In this document: positions 24,012 through 33,882 of the stretch, piece by piece
How the letters are laid out: each line of letters opens with the position of its first letter
Numbering within the stretch: position 1 is the stretch's first letter
Assembly: GCA_016462905.1 (NCBI GenBank)
Contig: JAEMSI010000005.1
Coordinates: 1 to 64,000, forward strand
Length of the DNA: 64,000 bases
Direction of reading: 5' to 3'
Source of the DNA: Polynucleobacter sp.
GTDB lineage: Bacteria; Pseudomonadota; Gammaproteobacteria; Burkholderiales; Burkholderiaceae
Made by a program: the position numbers and the translations under genes
The notes under the pieces: model-generated
Seen by the model: only the letters and a program-made list of their open reading frames with translations
The model's database searches: none
Told to the model about the DNA's origin: nothing

Positions 24012-24571
24012 TGGTCCGCCCATTCAATGCTACTGTTTTAGCTATTTTCTTATCAACCGCATTATTCGCTACCGATATCTTTGCTGAAAAAGCGGATCGG
24101 GATAAGCCTTTAATTATCAATGCTGACACAGTAAAACTCGATGACGTTGAACAAAAATATAATTTAATTGGTGATATTTTGTTAACTAAAGGGAGTATGT
24201 TAGCTACCGGTGATGATGGCCTGATTGTGGTGGACCCTCAAGGCTATGAAAATATGAATTTAAAGGCTGCCCCCCGAAATTTTGCCACTTTACGAACACG
24301 CCGTGAAGGTTTGCTCAATGAATATATGCAAGGCATAGGAAAAAATGTTCTTTATGATGGTAAAAAGGAACAGGTTATTTTTATTGGCGATGCGAAAATG
24401 AAACGTTTATTGAATATGCAAATGCTAGATGAACTGCAAGGCGCCAAAATCGAATATGAAGATATTAAAGAAAGTTATAAAGTGAGTTCGCCACTAGCCA
24501 ATCGGCAAAATTTGTTTCCACAATCAAAAGCGATCTTAGCGCCTCGCTCTAAAGCACCAATGAGTCAATAG
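24011..24571 (+). CDS. lptA: LPS transport periplasmic protein LptA
   Basis: Signal peptide; [32 protein letters not shown]. Confidence 0.9.
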   Translation: MVRPFNATVLAIFLSTALFATDIFAEKADRDKPLIINADTVKLDDVEQKYNLIGDILLTKGSMLATGDDGLIVVDPQGYENMNLKAAPRNFATLRTRREGLLNEYMQGIGKNVLYDGKKEQVIFIGDAKMKRLLNMQMLDELQGAKIEYEDIKESYKVSSPLANRQNLFPQSKAILAPRSKAPMSQ

Positions 24572-24576
24572 ATATC

Positions 24577-25341
24577 GTGAGTAAGCTAGATTCAGTTCTA
24601 CCACCAGCTGTTTTAATAGCCACCAACCTCAAAAAACGCTATGGGTCTCGAACGGTTGTTCGGGATGTCAGTATTGAGGTTAAAAGCGGTGAAGTGGTTG
24701 GTCTTTTGGGCCCTAACGGAGCTGGAAAAACGACGTCGTTTTATATGATTGTTGGCTTGGTTCCGCTCGATGGTGGCGACATTACATTAGATGGCAAAAA
24801 AATTAGCGGTCTACCGATTCACGAACGCGCACGTCTCGGATTGTCTTATTTGCCACAAGAAGCGTCGGTATTCCGAAAATTGAATGTTGCTGAAAATATT
24901 CAAGCGGTTCTCGAGCTTCAAGTTCAAGGCGGTAAAAAATTAAGCGCTACACAAATAAAAACTCGTTTAAATGAATTATTAGATGAGTTACAAATTAGTC
25001 ATCTACGCAATAATCCCGCCCTCTCCCTTTCTGGAGGAGAGCGTCGTCGGGTTGAAATTGCTCGTGCACTAGCTTCCCAGCCCAAATTTATTCTGCTGGA
25101 TGAGCCCTTTGCTGGAGTAGATCCGATTGCAGTTGGAGAAATTCAACGCATTGTGCGTTTTTTACGAAATCGCCAAATTGGCGTTTTAATCACAGACCAC
25201 AATGTGAGAGAAACTTTGGGTATTTGTGATCACGCTTACATCATTAGCGAAGGTCGTGTTTTGGCGGCAGGTAAACCGGAAGAAATTATTCTTAACGAGG
25301 AGGTGCGTAGGGTCTATTTGGGCGAAAACTTCCGCATGTAA
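24577..25341 (+). CDS. lptB: LPS export ABC transporter ATP-binding protein
   Basis: Walker [53 protein letters not shown]. Confidence 0.96.
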   Translation: MSKLDSVLPPAVLIATNLKKRYGSRTVVRDVSIEVKSGEVVGLLGPNGAGKTTSFYMIVGLVPLDGGDITLDGKKISGLPIHERARLGLSYLPQEASVFRKLNVAENIQAVLELQVQGGKKLSATQIKTRLNELLDELQISHLRNNPALSLSGGERRRVEIARALASQPKFILLDEPFAGVDPIAVGEIQRIVRFLRNRQIGVLITDHNVRETLGICDHAYIISEGRVLAAGKPEEIILNEEVRRVYLGENFRM

Positions 25342-25473
25342 ATTTCTTAAGCCTTTGTTTCTTTTGAATAATTTTAAGAAACTCAAAATTAGTCGATTTA
25401 GGGATTGGTTTTCATTGAAATCACTGGTAGGCTAGAGTAACGCAGTGGTTTTGCGTTGTCATAGGAGGAGTGA

Positions 25474-25815
25474 TTGATGAATTTAAAAATTAATAGTCGC
25501 CATCTTGAAATAACCCCTGGAATTAGAACGCATTTAGAAGAGCGTTTGCAGCGAATTCGTAAACATTTTGATCACGTGATTGATGCGTCCGCTTTTTTGA
25601 TGGTGGATAAAGCAAAAGAAAAGGATTTAAGGCAAACCGCTGAACTCACTTTGCACTTGAAAGGTAAAGATCTTTTTGCTCAAGCGCACCATGAGGATTT
25701 ATATCATGCGATGGATGCCGTAATTGACAAATTAGATCGCCAAGTCGTAAAACACAAAGAACGTATTCAAAATCACCATCATCCAAAAACTCAGGATTTC
25801 AGTCTCCCACTTTAG
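25474..25815 (+). CDS. hpf: Ribosome hibernation promoting factor / sigma-54 modulation protein family
   Basis: [45 protein letters not shown]; 113 aa; aggagga SD. Confidence 0.93.
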   Translation: MMNLKINSRHLEITPGIRTHLEERLQRIRKHFDHVIDASAFLMVDKAKEKDLRQTAELTLHLKGKDLFAQAHHEDLYHAMDAVIDKLDRQVVKHKERIQNHHHPKTQDFSLPL

Positions 25816-25834
25816 CGACATATAATGAAAGGTC

Positions 25835-26290
25835 ATGAGTGTACTTGCAGACCTTTTTGATCCTGACAGCATTTCACTGAATGTTTCGGCCACTTCTAAG
25901 GCTGAAGCATTCCGCCTTGCTGCTGATTACTTTGCAAAGAAACTATCTATTTCCAATGAATTAGTGGTTCGCTTCTTAAATGATCGGGAGGCGCTCGGTT
26001 CCACTGCGCTTGGCGCTGGAGTTGCAATTCCCCATGGGAGAATTAAAGGCCTTAAACAGTCCTGCGCTGCTTTTTTTAGACTGCCCCAAGGGATTGAATT
26101 TCAGGCGCCGGATCAATTACCAGTTTCAATCTTAATTTTTCTTTTAGTTCCAGAAAAAGCGACCCAAGATCATCTTGAAATTCTCTCGACTATTGCGCAA
26201 CTTTTATCGGATACCACTGCTCGAGAAACCCTTCAACAAGAACTGGATCCGAATAAGGTGAGTCAATTTATTCGTGGATGGAGTCCTTAA
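25835..26290 (+). CDS. ptsN: PTS IIA-like nitrogen regulatory protein
   Basis: LNDREALGSTALGAGVAIPHGRIKGL (active-site His). Confidence 0.95.
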   Translation: MSVLADLFDPDSISLNVSATSKAEAFRLAADYFAKKLSISNELVVRFLNDREALGSTALGAGVAIPHGRIKGLKQSCAAFFRLPQGIEFQAPDQLPVSILIFLLVPEKATQDHLEILSTIAQLLSDTTARETLQQELDPNKVSQFIRGWSP

Positions 26291-26293
26291 GCG

Positions 26294-27280
26294 ATGAGCC
26301 AGCAATTACTTTTAGAGGGGATAACGGCTCAACAAATTTTTGATGACAATCTGGCCGACTTAAAACTTTCCTGGCTTAGTGGTTTAGAAGGAGCTGATCG
26401 AAAATTTAATCCCGAGGCAGTCCGAGCTGCTGCAGCATCCTCTGACTTAGTGGGTCACTTGAATATGATCCACCCCAGCCGCATTCAAATTTTTGGTGAG
26501 CAAGAAGTGGATTACCATGACAATTTAAGCTCCATTGAGCGCTCCAAGCAATTTGAACAACTTATTTCCAAAAAACCCCCTTGCTTAATTATTGCTGATT
26601 CACGTAAAGCCGATCCTGATCTGCAACTGCATTGCCAACGCTCCTCCACACCACTGTTTGCGACATCTGTTTCTGCCGCGGAAGTGATCGATCATTTGCG
26701 TATTTATTTAACTAAAATTGGTGCCCCTTGCGTCACAATGCACGGCGTTTTTATGGATATCCTAGGTTTAGGCGTTTTAATAACAGGCGAGTCTGGCCTT
26801 GGTAAAAGCGAGTTAGGGCTTGAGCTCATTTCTCGTGGCCACGGTTTGGTTGCCGATGATGCAGTTGATTTCACCCGCCTAGGTCCCGACTACATTGAAG
26901 GGCGTTGCCCTCAAATTTTGCGAGATTTACTTGAAGTGCGTGGCTTAGGCCTTTTAGATATCCGAACTATTTTTGGCGAAACCGCAGTACGCCGCAAACT
27001 AAAACTCCGTTTAATTGTGCAATTACTTCGAAGAAGTGATGGCGAATTCGAACGCCTACCGATTGAATCTCAATTCATCCCTGTTCTGGATACCCCGATC
27101 CGCACCGTCAAAATTCAAGTGGCGGCTGGTCGCAACTTAGCTGTTTTGGTCGAGGCTGCGGTTCGAAATACCATTTTGCAATTACGCGGTATCGATACCC
27201 TCAAAGATTTTATTGATCGCCAACGCGCCCAAATGAATCATGATCAAGAAACAAGTAAAACTCAAGGTCGTTTACTTTAA
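26294..27280 (+). CDS. hprK: HPr kinase/phosphorylase
   Basis: [60 protein letters not shown]. Confidence 0.95.
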   Translation: MSQQLLLEGITAQQIFDDNLADLKLSWLSGLEGADRKFNPEAVRAAAASSDLVGHLNMIHPSRIQIFGEQEVDYHDNLSSIERSKQFEQLISKKPPCLIIADSRKADPDLQLHCQRSSTPLFATSVSAAEVIDHLRIYLTKIGAPCVTMHGVFMDILGLGVLITGESGLGKSELGLELISRGHGLVADDAVDFTRLGPDYIEGRCPQILRDLLEVRGLGLLDIRTIFGETAVRRKLKLRLIVQLLRRSDGEFERLPIESQFIPVLDTPIRTVKIQVAAGRNLAVLVEAAVRNTILQLRGIDTLKDFIDRQRAQMNHDQETSKTQGRLL

Positions 27281-27297
27281 TAGCGGCGTGAATTGAT

Positions 27298-28170
27298 ATG
27301 AAAATACAACTGATTACTGGAATTTCTGGATCAGGAAAGTCGGTTGCGCTAAAAGTTTTTGAAGATGCGGGGTACGACTGTATTGATAATTTACCCGTAT
27401 TCTTGCTTGAAAATCTAGTCTTAGGAATGGAAAAGCTGGGGCAGGAGCGGATTGCCATTGCAATTGATGCTCGCCGTGGCGACTCAATTACTCAACTACC
27501 CCTTCAACTCAAGAAATTAAGTCAACAACATCAGGTTGATGTTTTATTTTTAAAATCAGATACCGCTACATTAGTGCAGCGTTTCTCCGAAACGCGCCGG
27601 CGCCATCCTCTTTCAAACCCACAAGAATCGAGCACGCTAATCGATGTGATCGAACGGGAACGAAACTTAATGGAGCCATTAGCAATCCAAGCCCATCAAA
27701 TTGATACTAGTAATCTACCGGCGCATACTTTGCGTCACTGGATTCAAATCTTGCTGAAGGAAAAAGCGATTGGACTAAGCATCATTTTTGAATCATTTGC
27801 TTTTAAAAAGGGGGTGCCTAGCGAAGCAGATATGGTGTTTGATGCACGCTGCCTACCCAATCCCCATTACATCGATACGCTTAGACCCTTTAATGGAAAG
27901 GATCTCGTGATCCAAGAATTCCTTGAAAAATCGCAAGACCCTAAAGAAATGTTGGAAGATATTACCTCCTATTTAAGGAAATGGATTCCCCGCTACCTTA
28001 AAGATGGCCGTAGTTATTTAACTGTTGCTATTGGCTGTACCGGAGGGCAACATCGATCGGTTTACTTGGTTCACCAGCTTAAAAAACGCTTTTCTGAGGA
28101 ATATGGCTCGGATACCCAAATTCATTTTTTAGAACGGCATCGAGAATTGGATTCAGCCCTGCCTACTTAA
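27298..28170 (+). CDS. rapZ: RNase adapter protein RapZ
   Basis: ITGISGSGKSVALKVFEDAGYDCIDNLPV; DARCLPNPHYIDTLRPFNGKD; IGCTGGQHRSVYL. Confidence 0.96.
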   Translation: MKIQLITGISGSGKSVALKVFEDAGYDCIDNLPVFLLENLVLGMEKLGQERIAIAIDARRGDSITQLPLQLKKLSQQHQVDVLFLKSDTATLVQRFSETRRRHPLSNPQESSTLIDVIERERNLMEPLAIQAHQIDTSNLPAHTLRHWIQILLKEKAIGLSIIFESFAFKKGVPSEADMVFDARCLPNPHYIDTLRPFNGKDLVIQEFLEKSQDPKEMLEDITSYLRKWIPRYLKDGRSYLTVAIGCTGGQHRSVYLVHQLKKRFSEEYGSDTQIHFLERHRELDSALPT

Positions 28171-29345
28171 GTGGCTATCTCACGTAATAACAATTTTATG
28201 GGCTGAGGTAATCCAAAGGAGTCTAATTGAGCCAAGGGCGCCCAAATCAATTTCCTATCGTTTAATTTAGGCAGTTCTTTAAGATCGATTCTCCAGGTCT
28301 GAATATGTAAACGACGATGGCTAAAAATATGCTGAAGGCTAATCCCCATTTGAAATTCCTGCGCACTAGAGGTAAGCGAGTCAAGCTCTTCTGCTGAAAA
28401 GATATTTTTTAGCATTTGGGAAATAACTCTGCGCTTCATTTTGCTTACTTTTACAGTTGCTTTGGCAGTTGCTTCCGCAGTTGTTTCATAAGGTATCCAA
28501 GGACTTTCAGGCAAACACCATAGACCCCCCCAAATTGAATCTGGCGGCCTCTTAACCAGTAAAACAGAATTCTCATAAAAAATCATCGCCATATCTGCAT
28601 AGAACTCAGGGGAGGCCTTTTTTTGTTTTTTTTGCGGAAGATCGTGCACCTGCTGATTTTTAAAAGCAAAGCAGGAGGAAATAAAAGGGCAGGTTTTTTT
28701 TGCCATAAGGCAAACTGGTTGTCGAGTAGTGCACCAAGTGGCACCAAAATCCATGAATGCCTGGGTATAAATTGGCATAGAACGGGCATTTTTAGGCAAT
28801 ACTTTTTTTGCCAAATCCCACAATTCGTCGAGCTTTTTTTTACTTTGTAAATCGCCCTGAACACCATAAACTCGGGACAATACGCGCTTTACGTTCGCAT
28901 CCAAAATGGGGGTTTTTTTAGCATACGCAAATGCTGCAATCGCTCCCGCAGTCGAACGGCCAATACCCGGTAAACTTTCTAACACTTTCGGATCTTCAGG
29001 GAATAGTCCCCCATATTCGTTCAGCAAAAGAATTGCGCAGCGATGCATATTTCGTGCGCGGGTGTAATACCCTAAGCCGCTCCACTCAGCCAACACCTCA
29101 TCTAAAGACGCTGCGGCCAATTTTTCTAGGCTTGGAAAGCGTCTTAAAAATTGGCCGTACCGCTCAATCACCGTAGTGACTTGTGTTTGTTGCAACATGA
29201 TCTCGGATACCCAAATTAAATAGGGGTCTCTGATTCCCTGCCAAGGTAAACCGGATCTGCCATGCATTTTTTGCCAAGCGATTAATCGGCTTGCAAAATT
29301 AACAGTGTCGATTTGAATGCTGGTGCTTATTTTGCTTGCCATCAT
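28167..29345 (-). CDS. mutY: A/G-specific adenine glycosylase
   Basis: LPWQGIRDPYLIWVSEIMLQQTQV; LPGIGRSTAGAIAAFAY; Cys motif of the Fe-S cluster; C-terminal Nudix-like domain. Confidence 0.95.
   Translation of the reverse strand: MMASKISTSIQIDTVNFASRLIAWQKMHGRSGLPWQGIRDPYLIWVSEIMLQQTQVTTVIERYGQFLRRFPSLEKLAAASLDEVLAEWSGLGYYTRARNMHRCAILLLNEYGGLFPEDPKVLESLPGIGRSTAGAIAAFAYAKKTPILDANVKRVLSRVYGVQGDLQSKKKLDELWDLAKKVLPKNARSMPIYTQAFMDFGATWCTTRQPVCLMAKKTCPFISSCFAFKNQQVHDLPQKKQKKASPEFYADMAMIFYENSVLLVKRPPDSIWGGLWCLPESPWIPYETTAEATAKATVKVSKMKRRVISQMLKNIFSAEELDSLTSSAQEFQMGISLQHIFSHRRLHIQTWRIDLKELPKLNDRKLIWAPLAQLDSFGLPQPIKLLLREIAT
28452..28487 (-). repeat. 3 x 12-bp in-frame tandem repeat within mutY (ETTA/EATA/KATV)
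   Basis: Coding strand GAAACAACTGCG GAAGCAACTGCC AAAGCAACTGTA. Confidence 0.85.
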
Positions 29346-30182
29346 TTATCTTTTTTGGCACTGCGGGCAAAAATAACTAGAGCGTTGGCCTTGAACTAAA
29401 TGCTTAATTGGGGTTTTACACGCGCGACAAGGTTCGCCAGCCCGATCATATACTTTTGCTTTCATTGTGAAATAACCTAAATCGCCATCCGCGTTAACAA
29501 AATCCTTCAAACTACTTCCCCCTGCTTGAATTGCTTTTGTAAGTACAGCGCGAATTGACTCTGCTAAACGTTCGCATTGGGGGCGCGTTAGCTTCCCAGC
29601 AGCCTTAGCGGGATGAATTCCAGCTTCAAACAAACATTCTGAACAATAAATATTACCAACACCCACTACAGCCTTCCCCGCTAACAAAAATTGCTTAACA
29701 GCGATGCTGCGCTTTCTTGAGTTTTTATATAAAACCTCAATTGCATTTGAACCACTAAATTCAGGAGAAAAGGGTTCGACCCCTAATTTCTGAATTAATG
29801 GATGGGACTCAATCGGGCCTTGCTGAAATGAGTGCCACAGAACTGCACCAAATTTTCTAGGGTCATGCAATCGCAAACTAAGTTCATTAAAAATAAATAC
29901 CACCCGATCGTGCGGTTTCCATTTTTCATGGCTCGATAAAACGCGTAAAACACCGGTCATTCCGAGGTGAATCATTAAAAAACCCGTGTCCATTTCTAAA
30001 AGTAAATATTTACCCCTTCTAGATATAGCAAGTACAGTTTGACCCAATAGAAGCCTGGGTAAGGTTTTAGGAACTGGCCAGCGTAAGCGCCCGTCTAAAA
30101 TTTTGACGTCCGAAATCGTTCGCCCTTGTATATGGGGCTCGATTCCTAAGCGTGTGACTTCTACTTCTGGCAATTCTGGCAT
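29346..30182 (-). CDS. mutM: Formamidopyrimidine-DNA glycosylase
   Basis: MPELPEVEVTRLGIEPHIQGR; C-terminal zinc finger CRACKTPIKHLVQGQRSSYFCPQCQ. Confidence 0.97.
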   Translation of the reverse strand: MPELPEVEVTRLGIEPHIQGRTISDVKILDGRLRWPVPKTLPRLLLGQTVLAISRRGKYLLLEMDTGFLMIHLGMTGVLRVLSSHEKWKPHDRVVFIFNELSLRLHDPRKFGAVLWHSFQQGPIESHPLIQKLGVEPFSPEFSGSNAIEVLYKNSRKRSIAVKQFLLAGKAVVGVGNIYCSECLFEAGIHPAKAAGKLTRPQCERLAESIRAVLTKAIQAGGSSLKDFVNADGDLGYFTMKAKVYDRAGEPCRACKTPIKHLVQGQRSSYFCPQCQKR

Positions 30183-30211
30183 CGAACTATTGTAGTTTCG
30201 AGGTTTAGAAT

Positions 30212-31849
30212 GTGCTTATGACTGATAAAATTCGCCAAAAAATGACGGGGCCTGTAATACTAGGTATCTACAGGCCTAAGAAGGCGTGGCTAAAAAGGAT
30301 CCTCGTATTGGGTGGAATCCCTTTAGCACTTCGCTTGGCACTTCACTTGGCGCTCCCCTTGGCGCTCCTAATGCCGATCGCTTGTAAGGCAGAAACACCC
30401 CCTAAATCAGCCCCCGAAAAACGGTTTCCTGAGTCTTACGCAACCCAATTAAAACATTCAAAAGTATCTGGGGCTAGTGCCGATCAGGTATTCGAAATAT
30501 TAGCTTCAGAAATTGCGATTCAACGGGGTGAAGTAGGGCCAGCCTACCAAACCTATCTCAGCTTAGCCCGTCAAACAGGGCAAGCCGAATTAGCCCAAAG
30601 GGCAATGGAAATTGCAATCGCTGCAAATGCCCCTGACCTTGCACTCGTTGCAGCACAAACTTGGGACTCTTTATCGCCGAATCAAATTAAATCCAAGGAA
30701 GTCTTGGTGACTCTGTTTTTGTTAAATCAACGGTGGGCTGAATCTGTATTACCCGCTTTGGCAATCTTAAATAAACAATCTGCAGCAGAAAAAGACAAAA
30801 CTTTATTGCAATGGTTGCCTTTATTTGGCAGGGCAAGCGATGAAAATGCTGCCTTAAGAGCTTATTTTGAAATCGTCTCCAATTTAAATACTCTTCCTAA
30901 AGAAACCGATGTTCTATACACCTACTCCATTGCGGCTGAAAAATCCCAACGCTTTGATGTCATGGAAAAAGTCTTACGCAGCATCATTGCAAAAAATCCA
31001 AATAATACCAATGCATTAAATGCGCTAGGCTATTCTTTTGCGGATCGCAATATTAAACTGAATGAAGCGCTTGAATTAATTAGTAAAGCCAATCGATTGG
31101 CGCCACAAGACGGATTTATTTTAGATAGTTTGGGTTGGGTCCATTTTCGCCTAGGCAACACAGAACTTGCTTTAAAAAATTTGCTAGAGGCTTTTGCGAT
31201 GAAACCCGAAGCCGATATTGCTGCCCACCTTGGGGAAGTGTTTTGGACGCTCAATCGTACACAAGAAGCTGAAAAATATTGGCGTATGGGTGAAAAATTA
31301 GACGCTAATAACGCGACGCTAAAGGAAACAATTAAGCGTTTCAAGCCAGAGTGGATTATTAGCAACCCCAAAAACCAGAAGCAATGGGATGGTCGTTTTG
31401 CGGTTAAATTCAAAGATGGTAGTACCGAAGAACAGGGTGGATCAGGTGGATTTACTCTCAATCAAAATTCCCTCATTGATACTTTAGAAATTCGTAATCC
31501 AATTGGCGGTTCGATCGCTAAAATTGTGATTCAGCCTGGCGAGGCGATTCTAGAAAAAGATGGTAAGAAAATTAGTGCGATCGATGCGGATACCTTGGTT
31601 CAAAATACCCTGGGTCTGCCATTACCGGCAAGGGGCTTATCAAACTGGCTTCAGGGCGAAGTCCGTGCTGGTAGCCCCGCCAGCTTAGAGCGGGATGAGC
31701 AGGGGAATGCGACACGGATTGTTCAAGACGGCTGGATCCTGGCTTATATCTGGAGCAATAATAAAAAAATTGAAAAACTCAATATGACGCGTAATTTCAG
31801 TGGCACGTCGATCGATGTCCGCTTAGTTTTTGATCAAGCGAATGACTAA
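30212..31849 (+). CDS. Tetratricopeptide repeat protein fused in frame to a LolB-like outer membrane lipoprotein insertase domain
   Basis: 545 aa. N-terminal TPRs (NNTNALNALGYSFADRNIKLNEALELISKANRLAPQDGFILDSLGWVHFRLGNTELALKNLLEAFAMKPEADIAAHLGEV); C-terminus WDGRFAVKFKDG..GGFTLNQ..DTLEIRNPIGGSIAKI..LGLPLPARGLSNWLQGE..QDGWILAYIW..KLNMTRNFSGTSIDVRLVFD resembles LolB. Upstream of ispE as lolB usually is. Confidence 0.82.
   Translation: MLMTDKIRQKMTGPVILGIYRPKKAWLKRILVLGGIPLALRLALHLALPLALLMPIACKAETPPKSAPEKRFPESYATQLKHSKVSGASADQVFEILASEIAIQRGEVGPAYQTYLSLARQTGQAELAQRAMEIAIAANAPDLALVAAQTWDSLSPNQIKSKEVLVTLFLLNQRWAESVLPALAILNKQSAAEKDKTLLQWLPLFGRASDENAALRAYFEIVSNLNTLPKETDVLYTYSIAAEKSQRFDVMEKVLRSIIAKNPNNTNALNALGYSFADRNIKLNEALELISKANRLAPQDGFILDSLGWVHFRLGNTELALKNLLEAFAMKPEADIAAHLGEVFWTLNRTQEAEKYWRMGEKLDANNATLKETIKRFKPEWIISNPKNQKQWDGRFAVKFKDGSTEEQGGSGGFTLNQNSLIDTLEIRNPIGGSIAKIVIQPGEAILEKDGKKISAIDADTLVQNTLGLPLPARGLSNWLQGEVRAGSPASLERDEQGNATRIVQDGWILAYIWSNNKKIEKLNMTRNFSGTSIDVRLVFDQAND
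30323..30370 (+). repeat. 4 x 12-bp tandem repeat encoding the signal-peptide hydrophobic core (LALR LALH LALP LALL)
   Basis: TTAGCACTTCGC TTGGCACTTCAC TTGGCGCTCCCC TTGGCGCTCCTA in register with the reading frame. Confidence 0.9.
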
Positions 31850-32726
31850 ATCTTTAGAGTTACTTGCACCAGCAAAACTGAATTTATTTCTTCATATTAT
31901 CGGGCGCAGAGCGGATGGATACCATTTGCTGCAATCTGTTTTCCAGTTAATAGATTGGACCGATACGGTTCATCTAACAAGTCTAAATCGAGACGCCATT
32001 GAGCGAACTAATCCCCTACCTAACGTAAACCCAGAAAATGATCTGACGGTACGGGCAGCCCATCTCCTTAAAAAATATTCGGGAACTAAGAGCGGAGTAG
32101 CAATTGAGTTAACGAAATCAATCCCAATGGGGGCTGGACTGGGTGGCGGATCCTCTGATGCTGCGAGCGTTCTGATTGGATTAAATACCTTATGGGAACT
32201 ACATCTTGATACGAAAGTTTTGATGAGCTTGGGCGCTCAACTTGGAGCAGATATCCCCTTTTTTATTTTTGGTAAAAATGCATTTGTTGAAGGTGTTGGA
32301 GAAAAATTAAGTTCAGTTCCTGTTGCAGAGCGTCGCTACTTCGTATTATTTCCTGGAAAATCGATATCTACCGCAGACGTTTTTCAATCTCCCGCATTAA
32401 TTCGTGACCATACGCCGCTCTCTATCGAGGCGCTCAATCCACAACTACTCCATCACCAATCGTTTACTAATGATTGTCAGTTGGCCGCTATTCAAATTTG
32501 TTCAGAAGTTCAAAATGCCTTAGATTGGCTTCAATTGCGGTTCCCAAAATCGCACCCAGTCATGACTGGATCGGGTAGTTCCACTTTTATTACACTTGAA
32601 GATAGCGATACACTTGATTTTTTACAAGTCGCATTGAAAGAACTTCCACCGGGATGGGTGGGTCGGGTTGTTCGGGGATTAAATCAAAATCCCGCTTACA
32701 ATTCGGTTATCCGTAATAAATTGTGA
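31842..32726 (+). CDS. ispE: 4-diphosphocytidyl-2-C-methyl-D-erythritol kinase
   Basis: APAKLNLFLHIIGRRADGYHLLQSVFQLIDW; IPMGAGLGGGSSDAA; start refined to MTKSLELL. Confidence 0.95.
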   Translation: MTKSLELLAPAKLNLFLHIIGRRADGYHLLQSVFQLIDWTDTVHLTSLNRDAIERTNPLPNVNPENDLTVRAAHLLKKYSGTKSGVAIELTKSIPMGAGLGGGSSDAASVLIGLNTLWELHLDTKVLMSLGAQLGADIPFFIFGKNAFVEGVGEKLSSVPVAERRYFVLFPGKSISTADVFQSPALIRDHTPLSIEALNPQLLHHQSFTNDCQLAAIQICSEVQNALDWLQLRFPKSHPVMTGSGSSTFITLEDSDTLDFLQVALKELPPGWVGRVVRGLNQNPAYNSVIRNKL

Positions 32727-32734
32727 GATACAAA

Positions 32735-32811
32735 AGGGGAGTCGCCAAGTTGGTCAAGGCACCGGATTTTGATTCCGGCATGCGAGGGTTCGAGTCCTTC
32801 CTCCCCTGCCA
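32735..32811 (+). tRNA. tRNA-Gln (anticodon TTG), CCA encoded
   Basis: aggggag tc gccaagttggtcaaggc a ccggattttgattccgg catgc gagggttcgagtccttc ctcccct g cca folds as a cloverleaf with anticodon ttg. Confidence 0.96.
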
Positions 32812-32847
32812 TTCCATAATGAATTTTTACCTACCCAGGCCAAAACG

Positions 32848-33801
32848 ATGAGTTCAGATTCGATCAATATTTTTACAGGAAATGCCAATCCAGCCCTAGC
32901 AGAGGCGGTCGCTAAGCAAATGAATATCCAACTAGGAAAAGCCTTTGTTGGGCGCTTTTCAGACGGTGAAATCCAGGTCGAAATTCAAGAAAATGTCCGT
33001 GGTAAAAATGTCGTGGTGATGCAGTCGACCTGCTACCCCACCAATGATAATTTAATGGAATTGATGATTATGATTGATGCCCTGAAACGGGCCTCAGCCT
33101 ATCGCATTACTGCAGTTATCCCCTACTTTGGATATGCTCGCCAAGACCGTCGCCCGAGGTCAGCTAGGGTGGCTATTTCGGCTCGTATTATTGCCAATAT
33201 GTTGCAATCCGTCGCTGGGATTGAACGGGTTCTGACCATGGATCTGCATGCTGACCAGATTCAGGGATTTTTTGATATCCCTGTCGACAATATTTATGCC
33301 TCCCCAGTCCTTCTCAGCGATTTAAGAACTAAAAAAGACAATGATTTGATGGTTGTCTCACCCGATATCGGCGGCGTCGTTCGTGCCCGGGCCCTCGCTA
33401 AGCAATTGGACTGTGACTTGGCGATTATCGATAAGCGCCGTCCTAAAGCCAATGTATCGGAAGTCATGCACTTAATTGGCGAGGTTGAGGGTCGCCACTG
33501 CGTCATTATGGATGACATTATCGATACTGGTGGAACCCTTTGTAAGGCTGCTGAAGCCCTTAAAGAGCGGGGTGCAAAGGGGGTTACTGCCTACTGTACC
33601 CATGCTGTTTTATCAGGTGATGCAGCCGATCGAATTGCTAGTTCACAAATTGATGAGTTAGTGGTTACTGACACTATTCCGCTCAATGCTGGGGCCAACA
33701 AAGTCAAAAAAATCCGCCAAATCAGCGTTGCCCCCCTTTTGGCTGAAACGCTGGCCCGAATCAGCAAAGGCGACTCGGTCATGTCTTTATTTGCCGAGTA
33801 A
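32848..33801 (+). CDS. prs: Ribose-phosphate pyrophosphokinase
   Basis: 317 aa; [66 protein letters not shown]. Confidence 0.97.
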   Translation: MSSDSINIFTGNANPALAEAVAKQMNIQLGKAFVGRFSDGEIQVEIQENVRGKNVVVMQSTCYPTNDNLMELMIMIDALKRASAYRITAVIPYFGYARQDRRPRSARVAISARIIANMLQSVAGIERVLTMDLHADQIQGFFDIPVDNIYASPVLLSDLRTKKDNDLMVVSPDIGGVVRARALAKQLDCDLAIIDKRRPKANVSEVMHLIGEVEGRHCVIMDDIIDTGGTLCKAAEALKERGAKGVTAYCTHAVLSGDAADRIASSQIDELVVTDTIPLNAGANKVKKIRQISVAPLLAETLARISKGDSVMSLFAE

Positions 33802-33824
33802 GGCTGTAAAAACCAGAAAACCGC

Positions 33825-33858
33825 TATAATTTGAGGCTTTCCGTTTGGTCGCGAACGG
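33825..33858 (+). promoter_or_regulatory. Possible promoter -10 (TATAAT) and leader hairpin upstream of rplY
   Basis: TATAAT at 33825-33830; hairpin CCGTTTG-gtcg-CGAACGG at 33841-33858. No convincing -35 box seen. Confidence 0.4.
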
Positions 33859-33882
33859 ATTAACCCTTTAATAGGAGTCATC

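Noticed and set aside
25226-25435. 69-aa ORF after lptB as a possible rpoN remnant
   Set aside because: No RpoN box (ARRTVAKYRE-like) or other sigma-54 motif; it is an out-of-frame overlap with lptB.
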